Origin: Azonexus sp.
GTDB lineage: Bacteria > Pseudomonadota > Gammaproteobacteria > Burkholderiales > Rhodocyclaceae
Assembly: GCA_023150195.1 (NCBI GenBank)
Contig: JAKLLI010000033.1
Location: 1 to 11,411, forward strand
Reading direction: 5' to 3'
DNA length: 11,411 bases
Part shown: positions 5,316 to 11,411 of the stretch, in pieces
Layout: each line of letters starts with the position of its first letter
How positions within the stretch are numbered: position 1 is the first letter of the stretch
The notes under the pieces: model-generated
Databases searched by the model: none
Seen by the model: only the letters and a program-made list of their open reading frames with translations
Told to the model about the DNA's origin: nothing
Translations under genes and position numbers: made by a program

Positions 5316-7046
5316 ATGCGCACATCGCAGTTCTTTTTCACCACACTTAAAGAAGCCCCCGCCGACGCAGAAGTCATCAGTCAGAAAATGATGTTGCGCG
5401 CCGGCTATATCAAGCGCGCCGCTTCCGGGATTTACACCTGGATGCCGCTCGGTCTACGCGTGCTGCGCAAAGTCGAAGCCATTGTTCGCGAAGAAATGAA
5501 TGCTGCCGGTGCCCTGGAATTGCTGATGCCCGCCGTTCAACCCTTCGAACTGTGGACTGAATCCGGACGTGGCGAACAATACGGGCCAGAACTTCTTCGT
5601 TTCAAGGACCGGCACGATCGGGACTTTGTCATCGGACCGACCCACGAGGAAGTGATTACGGATGTCGTTCGCCGAGATGTAAAAAGTTATCGCCAGCTCC
5701 CGATCCATCTTTACCAGATCCAGACCAAATTCCGCGACGAAATTCGCCCGCGCTTTGGCGTCATGCGCGGCCGCGAATTCCTGATGAAGGACGGTTACTC
5801 CTTCCACACCTCATTCGATGATCTGGTCCGCGAATACGGCAACATGTATGCGACTTACAGCCGCATCTTTACTCGCCTCGGCCTGCGCTTTAGAGCCGTT
5901 GCGGCCGATACTGGATCGATTGGTGGCGATGGATCGCACGAATTTCATGTGCTGGCCGATTCCGGAGAGGACGACATCGCGTTTTGCCCCGACTCGGATT
6001 ACGCCGCCAACGTCGAGCTTGCCGAAGCCGTCGCCCCCGCAACTGCCCGCGCGCCGGCATCCCAGCCGCTTAACAAAGTTAGCACCCCTGGCAAAACTAA
6101 CTGCGATGATGTGGCCCAGTACCTTTCGGTCGACATCAAGCGAATCGTAAAATCCATCGCGGTAGTCAGCGAACCCGAGCCTGGCCAAAAGGTTTTTGCC
6201 TTACTGTTGCTGCGCGGCGACCACGAACTGAATGAAATCAAGGCCGGCAAGCTCCCGGGACTTGGCGCTTTCCGCTTTGCCAGTGAAAACGAGGTGCTCG
6301 AATTTCTGGGCTGTCAGCCCGGCTACATCGGACCGGTCGCGGTCGACACCAGCAAGGTGCAGATTTTTGCTGATCGCACCGTGGCCGCCATGTCTGACTT
6401 TGTCTGCGGTGCGAACGAAGTGGGCGCCCACCTTACCGGAGTCAATTTTGGTCGTGACTTGCCCGAACCCGCCGTCTTTGACATTCGCAACGTACTGCCC
6501 GGCGATGCCTCACCTGACGGCAAGGGCCAACTGCAAATTTGCCGCGGCATTGAAGTCGGACACATCTTCCAGCTCCGGACCAAGTACGCAAAAGCCCTCA
6601 ATTGCGCTTTTTTGGACGAACAAGGGAAGAGCCAGATCATGGAAATGGGCTGTTACGGCATTGGCGTCTCACGCATCGTTGGCGCAGCGATCGAGCAAGG
6701 CAACGACGAGCGCGGTATCATTTTGCCGGCAGCAATCGCCCCCTTCGCCGTCAGCATCGTCCCCATGGGTTACCACAAGAGTGAGCAGGTCAAGAACGTT
6801 GCCGATGCGTTATACGCCGAATTGAAACGTGCTGGCGTCGATGTTCTGCTGGATGACCGCAATGAACGCCCCGGTGTGATGTTCGCTGACATGGAACTGA
6901 TTGGCGTCCCGCACCGTGTCGTGATTGGCGAGCGCGGGCTCAAAGAGGGCCTAGTGGAATACAAGGGACGCACCGATGCCGATGCGTCCATGCTTCCGCA
7001 GGCTGATGTCGTCACATTCCTGCAAGGGAAACTGTGCGCCGCCTGA
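5316..7046 (+). CDS. proS: Prolyl-tRNA synthetase (bacterial type with editing domain)
   Basis: A 576-residue class II synthetase joining proline to tRNA-Pro. The start [20 protein letters not shown] is the family's usual N-terminus, so the ATG at 5316 is chosen although the frame is open 30 codons upstream; the ribosome site is modest (AAGAG). Motif 2 lies in [21 protein letters not shown] (about 139-159), the THEE substrate loop at 109-112 and motif 3 in [14 protein letters not shown] (448-461). The inserted editing domain spans about 225-405 and keeps Lys279, which in E. coli is needed to clear Ala-tRNA-Pro. The C-terminal anticodon-binding domain begins near 475. A -10-like TAAAAT lies at 5279-5284 with no clear -35. 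The following gene overlaps its end by 13 bases. Confidence 0.97.
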   Translation: MRTSQFFFTTLKEAPADAEVISQKMMLRAGYIKRAASGIYTWMPLGLRVLRKVEAIVREEMNAAGALELLMPAVQPFELWTESGRGEQYGPELLRFKDRHDRDFVIGPTHEEVITDVVRRDVKSYRQLPIHLYQIQTKFRDEIRPRFGVMRGREFLMKDGYSFHTSFDDLVREYGNMYATYSRIFTRLGLRFRAVAADTGSIGGDGSHEFHVLADSGEDDIAFCPDSDYAANVELAEAVAPATARAPASQPLNKVSTPGKTNCDDVAQYLSVDIKRIVKSIAVVSEPEPGQKVFALLLLRGDHELNEIKAGKLPGLGAFRFASENEVLEFLGCQPGYIGPVAVDTSKVQIFADRTVAAMSDFVCGANEVGAHLTGVNFGRDLPEPAVFDIRNVLPGDASPDGKGQLQICRGIEVGHIFQLRTKYAKALNCAFLDEQGKSQIMEMGCYGIGVSRIVGAAIEQGNDERGIILPAAIAPFAVSIVPMGYHKSEQVKNVADALYAELKRAGVDVLLDDRNERPGVMFADMELIGVPHRVVIGERGLKEGLVEYKGRTDADASMLPQADVVTFLQGKLCAA

Positions 7047-7651
7047 TCGCCACACTGCTGTTATTTTGCGCATCGGCCGCACAAGCCGGTGCGCAAAAAT
7101 ACGAACCACTGGCTGCCAGTGTCCGGGCAGCATTGCATGAAGCGGTGTCAGACAGCCGTCCGCAAGTCAGCTCCTTCCGCACCCCCTTGGCGGCGGCCGA
7201 CTGGCTTGGTGAAATGTCCCGGCGACTGGAAAAACGCATTCCCAATCGGGAATACCGCATCGACCTCTTGCGCAGCATTCACTACGAAGCCACGCGAGCA
7301 GGACTTGAGCCCGAATTGGTGCTAGGTCTGGTGCAGGTGGAATCGGCCTTCCGGAAGTACGCCCTCTCTTCGGTCGGCGCCCGAGGCTACATGCAAGTCA
7401 TGCCCTTCTGGATCAAGGTCATTGGCCGCCCTGACGACAACCTTTTCGACCTCAGGACCAACCTGCGCTACGGCTGCACCATCCTGCGTCATTATCTGGA
7501 TATCGAAAAGGGCGATCTATTCAGAGCATTAGGGCGATATAACGGCAGCTTGGGCAAACCCGAATACCCGAACCTGGTGCGCGCCGCCTGGCATAACCAC
7601 TGGCAGATCAACGAGTTGCAACGCGACCAACTGGTTCAGCGCAACCCGTAA
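7034..7651 (+). CDS. Lytic transglycosylase (Slt-type), exported
   Basis: A 205-residue protein with a short signal peptide (basic MRR, hydrophobic [12 protein letters not shown], likely cut after AQA at about 19). The catalytic domain is at about 73-190: catalytic Glu103 in VQVESAF, the [10 protein letters not shown] motif at 116-125, and RYNGS at 168-172, as in Slt/MltC-type lytic transglycosylases that cleave peptidoglycan with formation of 1,6-anhydroMurNAc. No lipobox or LysM is visible; the cysteine at 12 sits within the hydrophobic core. It starts with GTG inside the last codons of proS, with AAGGGA at good spacing, so the pair is probably co-transcribed and coupled. It converges with ffh, 13 bases apart. 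Confidence 0.92.
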   Translation: MRRLIATLLLFCASAAQAGAQKYEPLAASVRAALHEAVSDSRPQVSSFRTPLAAADWLGEMSRRLEKRIPNREYRIDLLRSIHYEATRAGLEPELVLGLVQVESAFRKYALSSVGARGYMQVMPFWIKVIGRPDDNLFDLRTNLRYGCTILRHYLDIEKGDLFRALGRYNGSLGKPEYPNLVRAAWHNHWQINELQRDQLVQRNP

Positions 7652-7664
7652 GAGCCGCCGCCAT

Positions 7665-9044
7665 TTAGCGGCCGAAGCCGCCCATGCCCCCCATCCCACC
7701 GGGCAGCATCCCCTTCATGCCGCGCATCAGCTTGCCAATGCCGCCCTTGGTGAATTGCTTCATCATTTTCTGTGTCTGCTCAAACTGGTTGAGCAAACGA
7801 TTGACTTCCTGGACCTGAACGCCGGCTCCCATGGCAATACGACGCTTGCGGCTTGCCTTGATCAACTCCGGCTTCGAACGTTCCTCAGGCGTCATCGAAT
7901 TGATGATGCCCTCAACCCGCCCAATCATTTTGTTTTCAGCCCCTGCAGGCAGTTGACCGGCAGCCTGCGCAATCTGCGCCGGCATTTTGTCCATCAATGC
8001 CGATAGCCCACCCATATTACGCATCTGGGCCATCTGTTCCTTGAAATCGTTCAGATCGAAGCCTTTGCCGGATTTGAGCTTCTTGGCAAAAGCCACGGCC
8101 TTTTCTTCGTCCAGTCCTTTGCGCGCCTCTTCAATCAGCGACAGGACATCGCCCATCCCGAGAATGCGCGAAGCCATCCGCTCCGGATGAAATGCCTCCA
8201 GGCCCGTCAGCTTTTCGCCGACCCCGGCAAACTTGATGGGCTTACCCGTGATATGCCGGACCGACAGCGCAGCACCACCCCGCGCATCGCCATCCAGTTT
8301 GGTGAGCACTACACCCGTCAAGGGCAAGGCTTCATTGAACGCCTTTGCCGTGTTCACCGCGTCCTGGCCGAGCATGGCGTCGACGACGAAAAGGGTTTCA
8401 ATTGGATTGATCGCGGCATGCAACTGGCGGATTTCAGCCATCATTGCCTCGTCGACCGCAAGACGACCGGCGGTATCAACCAGCAGCACGTCGTGGTAAT
8501 GCCGCTTGGCCCAGTCAATCGCTGCCGCGGCGATCGCTTCGGGCTTTTCGCCGACGCTGGATGGGAAGAAATCCACGCCCGCCTGCGCAGCAACCGACTT
8601 CAGCTGCTCGATCGCCGCCGGCCGATAAACGTCACAGGAAACCACCAACACCTTCTTCTTGTGGTTTTCCTTCAGGAACTTACCCAGTTTGCCAACCGTC
8701 GTCGTCTTCCCAGCCCCTTGCAAACCGGCCATCAAAACAATCGCCGGCGGCTGGGTATTGAAACTAATGCCTTCGTGCGCATCTCCCATGATCCGGGTCA
8801 GTTCGGCATGCACCACACCAATCAGTGCTTGCCCCGGATTCAGCGAGCCAATCACCTCCTGCCCTACCGCTTTTTCCTTGACGGCAGCGATGAAATCCTT
8901 GACGACCGGCAAGGCCACATCCGCCTCGAGTAGCGCCATGCGCACCTCCCGCAGGGCATCGGAAATATTGGACTCGGTCAGGCGGGCTTCGCCCTTGAGG
9001 GTCTTCATGACACGCGCAAGGCGTGTAGTCAGGTTGTCGAGCAT
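7665..9044 (-). CDS. ffh: Signal recognition particle protein Ffh (SRP54)
   Basis: A 459-residue GTPase that, with 4.5S RNA, binds signal sequences of nascent inner-membrane proteins and delivers them to FtsY. The N domain (1-90) is followed by the G domain: GLQGAGKTT at 107-115 (P-loop), DVYRPAA at 138-144, DTAGR at 190-194, TKLDG at 248-252. The methionine-rich M domain runs from about 300, including the RNA-binding helix-turn region KASRKRRIAMGAG (396-408). It ends in a short Gly/Met tail (GGMGGMGGFGR). The ATG lacks a strong ribosome site. A possible -10 TACAAT lies at 9083-9088 on the minus strand, within the first codons of the divergent gene. A five-base-pair GC hairpin (7657-7672) covers its stop but lacks a T-run. 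Confidence 0.98.
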   Translation of the reverse strand: MLDNLTTRLARVMKTLKGEARLTESNISDALREVRMALLEADVALPVVKDFIAAVKEKAVGQEVIGSLNPGQALIGVVHAELTRIMGDAHEGISFNTQPPAIVLMAGLQGAGKTTTVGKLGKFLKENHKKKVLVVSCDVYRPAAIEQLKSVAAQAGVDFFPSSVGEKPEAIAAAAIDWAKRHYHDVLLVDTAGRLAVDEAMMAEIRQLHAAINPIETLFVVDAMLGQDAVNTAKAFNEALPLTGVVLTKLDGDARGGAALSVRHITGKPIKFAGVGEKLTGLEAFHPERMASRILGMGDVLSLIEEARKGLDEEKAVAFAKKLKSGKGFDLNDFKEQMAQMRNMGGLSALMDKMPAQIAQAAGQLPAGAENKMIGRVEGIINSMTPEERSKPELIKASRKRRIAMGAGVQVQEVNRLLNQFEQTQKMMKQFTKGGIGKLMRGMKGMLPGGMGGMGGFGR

Positions 9045-9073
9045 GTCAGATAGGCTTCTAGTAGAATTCGCGA

Positions 9074-9913
9074 ATGGCCGTCATTGTAATTCAGCTTCTG
9101 CCCCACATCCTCGCTGCCGTCATCTACGGCACCCTCGGTTTTCATTTCTGGCACACGCGCTGGCGTGAGCATGAAGGGCAATGCATCACCGCTCCCATGC
9201 ATTCTTGGGAGCGGGCACTCATCGGCCTCTCCCTTGTGCTTCATGCGCTGGGGCTCTATGGCAGTCTGATCGACACGGCAGGGATGCGCTTCTCGTTTAG
9301 CCTGGCGCTCTCGCTGATGATGTGGCTGGCCGTACTCATCTACTGGATGGAGAGTTTCCTGGCACGCATGGAAGGCATGCAACCCATGGTCCTGCCGCTC
9401 GCCGCTGCGTGTGCCCTGCTCCCGGCGATTTTCCGTGCCGATCACCTCGTTGCGCATGCGCAAGCTCTAGGCTTCCAGTTCCATTTCCTTGCCGCGATGC
9501 TGGCCTATAGCCTGCTGACCCTGTCTGCGCTTCACGCAATTTTCATGGGCTTCACCGAAAATGCCCTGCACCGCAGAACTTTCAAACGCAGTTTGGCAAG
9601 CCTCCCGCCCTTGCTGGTCATGGAATCCTTGCTATTCAAGATGTTGACCGCAGGGTTCAGTTTATTGACCCTGGCTGTCGGCAGCGGCCTCCTGTTTTCC
9701 GAGGCTCTATTTGGTCGACCGCTCACGCTGGATCACAAGACTTTTTTCGCAATTGCCTCATGGATCATTTTTGCCACGCTGCTTTTTGGCCGTCATGTTT
9801 GGGGCTGGCGAGGCAAACGCGCGCTGCGCTGGACACTGAGCGGCTTTGCGCTGCTGGTTCTGGCCTACGTCGGCAGCCGTTTCGTTGTTGAAGTGCTACT
9901 CGGCAAGACCTGA
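9074..9913 (+). CDS. CcsA/YpjD-like cytochrome c assembly membrane protein
   Basis: A 279-residue polytopic membrane protein with about eight hydrophobic segments (near 4-22, 48-66, 74-94, 106-120, 134-158, 176-203, 225-240, 255-275). The C-terminal LDHKTFFAIASWIIFATLLFG and GRHVWGWRGKRALRW segments match the YpjD/CcsA-like family that flanks ffh in many proteobacteria. Conserved histidines (His57, His137, His221, His241) suit haem contact as in CcsA/CcmC relatives, but the tryptophan-rich WWD haem motif of true CcsA is not evident. Its role in cytochrome c maturation is therefore family-level inference. No clear ribosome site precedes the ATG, 29 bases from the divergent ffh start. Five bases separate it from the CorC-like gene. 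Confidence 0.85.
   Translation: MAVIVIQLLPHILAAVIYGTLGFHFWHTRWREHEGQCITAPMHSWERALIGLSLVLHALGLYGSLIDTAGMRFSFSLALSLMMWLAVLIYWMESFLARMEGMQPMVLPLAAACALLPAIFRADHLVAHAQALGFQFHFLAAMLAYSLLTLSALHAIFMGFTENALHRRTFKRSLASLPPLLVMESLLFKMLTAGFSLLTLAVGSGLLFSEALFGRPLTLDHKTFFAIASWIIFATLLFGRHVWGWRGKRALRWTLSGFALLVLAYVGSRFVVEVLLGKT
9083..9088 (-). promoter_or_regulatory. Possible -10 element of ffh
   Basis: The minus strand reads TACAAT (five of six matches), placing a start near 9076 and a leader of about 32 nt before the ffh ATG. No recognisable -35 is found 16-18 bases upstream, so this is a weak candidate. It lies within codons 4-5 of the divergent CcsA-like gene. Confidence 0.3.
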
Positions 9914-9918
9914 GTCCC

Positions 9919-11193
9919 ATGGAAGAACTTCCGCTATCGCTCATGTGGGCGATCCTTGTCGCTCTGCTCTCCATCTCCGCATTTTTCTCGATGACGGAAA
10001 CAGCGATGATGGCGTCAAACCGGTTTCGATTACGGCACATGGCCCAAAATGGGCACCGCGGCGCAAAAAAGGCCATCGACCTTCTCGACCAAACCGACAA
10101 AATGCTGGGCGTCATTCTGCTCGGCAACAATCTCGTCAACGCCGCCGCTGCCACGCTGGTCAGCGTCATTACCCTCGCACTGTTTGGTGAACACAAATGG
10201 GCACTTGGCGCAGGCACCCTGGTTGTAACGTTCGCCATTTTGGTTTTTTCTGAAATCACGCCAAAAATCATTGGCGCCACCTACGCCGACCGTCTCGCAC
10301 TGTTTCTGGGTTATGTCCTCACCCCACTGCTACGCGTGTGCTACCCGCTGATCTGGTTTATCAACCTTTTCGCCGCCAGCATCCTCAAGCTACTGGGCCT
10401 TTCGATGCACCCAACTGCCGAAAGCACAAGGCTGTCACCAGAGGAGTTGCGCAGCCTTGTTCTAGAGTCTTCACACCTGATCCCTCAAAAACACCAAGCC
10501 ATTCTTGGCAGCTTGTTTGAACTCAATGAAATCAAGGTCGAAGATATGATGACGCCGCGCAGCGCGATCGAAATTCTCGATATTGATCAGGAGACAGAAG
10601 ACCTTCGCACCCAGCTGAGCACCAGCCACCACAGTAGATTGCCGGTATGCCATGGCTCACTCGACAATCTGGTTGGCGTGTTGATGGTGCGACGCCTACT
10701 GGCAACCCTGACACACACCAGCCTAGACTCTGAATCGCTGCTCGAACAAATTCAGGCCCCTTACTATATCCCCCTTGGCACACCCGTATTTTCGCAACTG
10801 GCGTTCTTTCAGGAGAACAAGCAACGCTTCGGCTTTGTAATTGACGAATACGGTGAGATTCTCGGCATGCTCACACTGGAAGACATAATCGAGGAAATCG
10901 TCGGTGACTTTACGACCTCGCTCCCTGGGCAAGAAAGCAGCCTGCGCTGGAGCGAAGACAACACTGCAGTGGTCGAGGGAAGCCGCCCCCTACGTGACAT
11001 CAACCGAATGCTAAAAACCGACCTGCCCCTGAATGGCCCCAAAACCCTAAATGGACTAATCATCGAGCACTTTCAGGACATTCCGGAGGCCGGAATTAGC
11101 ATCAAGCTAAATGATGTTGCCATTGAAATACTGCAAACCCAGGACCGAAGTGTCGTAACCGCCAGACTGTTTCGCCCGGACTCCACGCACTAG
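9919..11193 (+). CDS. CorC/HlyC-type transporter with CNNM, CBS-pair and CorC_HlyC domains
   Basis: A 424-residue membrane protein. The N-terminal CNNM (DUF21) domain spans about 5-165: first helix with the FFSMTETAMMASNRFR signature (22-37), further helices near 63-88, 95-112 and 124-158, and SEITPK at 111-116. A CBS pair follows (about 205-330: VEDMMTPRSAI, HSRLPV, LVGVLMVRRL, then FGFVIDEYGEILGMLTLEDIIEEIVGD). The last ~85 residues form the CorC_HlyC domain. Relatives are linked to Mg2+/Co2+ efflux or resistance; some are annotated 'hemolysin' without support. The start ATG has only a weak GAG upstream, suggesting coupling to the CcsA-like gene five bases before. In related genomes type IV pilus genes often follow; none is visible here. 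Confidence 0.93.
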   Translation: MEELPLSLMWAILVALLSISAFFSMTETAMMASNRFRLRHMAQNGHRGAKKAIDLLDQTDKMLGVILLGNNLVNAAAATLVSVITLALFGEHKWALGAGTLVVTFAILVFSEITPKIIGATYADRLALFLGYVLTPLLRVCYPLIWFINLFAASILKLLGLSMHPTAESTRLSPEELRSLVLESSHLIPQKHQAILGSLFELNEIKVEDMMTPRSAIEILDIDQETEDLRTQLSTSHHSRLPVCHGSLDNLVGVLMVRRLLATLTHTSLDSESLLEQIQAPYYIPLGTPVFSQLAFFQENKQRFGFVIDEYGEILGMLTLEDIIEEIVGDFTTSLPGQESSLRWSEDNTAVVEGSRPLRDINRMLKTDLPLNGPKTLNGLIIEHFQDIPEAGISIKLNDVAIEILQTQDRSVVTARLFRPDSTH

Positions 11194-11312
11194 CGCCGGC
11201 AGCGACGCTTGCCCCGAACCTTTACAAACCACGTGTAGCGTAGCATCATCAAACGATAATCCCGAAAACCCTTTAGCAGGTTACCCAAAAACACCGTGAT
11301 GCCTTCGGCTAT

Positions 11313-11411
11313 TCATTGCTGACGATGCAAAAATTTCTGCCACATTCCCTTTGCAGGCCTTCGAAACTGGATTTCAGCCGGTTTCTTGGCCTCTTTGGGG
11401 TTTGCTGCCCG
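11313..11411 (-). CDS. Possible 3' end of an unidentified minus-strand gene
   Basis: One minus-strand frame is open from the window edge to a TGA at 11313-11315, giving 32 residues rich in Lys, Arg, Pro and Ala (including AANPKEAKKPAEIQ and RRPAKGMWQKFL). The composition is compatible with a polar protein tail, and a gene here would converge with the CorC-like gene. The competing plus-strand frame from an ATG at 11325 (MQKFLPHSLC...) is also open to the edge. Nothing identifies either; both could be non-coding. Confidence 0.2.
   Translation of the reverse strand, partial: RAANPKEAKKPAEIQFRRPAKGMWQKFLHRQQ

Noticed and set aside
7657..7672. Hairpin between the transglycosylase gene and ffh as a bidirectional terminator
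   Set aside because: The stem is only five base pairs and no T-run follows on either strand.
8187..8933. A 248-codon plus-strand open frame antisense to ffh
   Set aside because: Ffh motifs are complete on the minus strand; the antisense frame resembles no protein and has no ribosome site.
11198..11216. Hairpin after the CorC-like gene as a terminator
   Set aside because: GGCA/TGCC pairing is short and not followed by a T-run.
11360..11405. Possible sigma-54 promoter (TTGG...TTTGCT) near the right edge, suggestive of a pilin gene
   Set aside because: The spacing between the GG and GC dinucleotides is 14 bases instead of the required 10.
1..11411. tRNA, rRNA, CRISPR array or phage/defence genes
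   Set aside because: Reading both strands showed no cloverleaf, repeat-spacer pattern or recognisable defence or phage protein; the proteins are housekeeping families.

Overview
The window looks like core chromosome of a betaproteobacterium. Supporting features are a Coq7-type ubiquinone hydroxylase, a CNP1-like exported protein, a bactofilin/ErpA cluster next to rplM-rpsI, and an ffh / CcsA-like / CorC-like neighbourhood. A Rhodocyclales-type genome (Dechloromonas/Azonexus-like) is my best guess from gene order and protein sequence; that is inference, not a measured phylogeny. Almost every gene is a housekeeping gene, so most of the window is ordinary and densely packed.

Left part (1-2663), read mostly on the minus strand. 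The first ~56 bases look like the right end of an IS5-type insertion sequence, ending about 50 bp beyond the stop of erpA. Transcription on the minus strand runs rplM-rpsI from a near-consensus promoter (TTGACA-17-TAGAAT) to a strong hairpin terminator. A membrane-anchored coiled-coil protein, a bactofilin and erpA (Fe-S cluster insertion) follow.

Middle (2664-5315). The 2664-3081 stretch has no ordinary gene but is not empty. On the minus strand it holds an extended -10 promoter, a 14-codon micro-ORF, two exact CTCCTCC (anti-Shine-Dalgarno) motifs and a textbook Rho-independent terminator: a good candidate for an undescribed small regulatory RNA. An OsmC-family gene on the plus strand converges on a tightly overlapped minus-strand operon rppH -> CNP1-like -> coq7 (mRNA 5'-end pyrophosphohydrolase, exported protein of unknown role, ubiquinone synthesis).

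Right part (5316-11411). proS and an overlapping lytic transglycosylase gene run on the plus strand and converge on ffh (minus). ffh is divergent, with only 29 bp between start codons, from a two-gene plus-strand unit: a CcsA/YpjD-like membrane protein and a CorC/HlyC-type CBS-domain transporter. The last 218 bases hold no recognisable complete gene; a minus-strand open frame touching the edge may be the 3' end of another gene.
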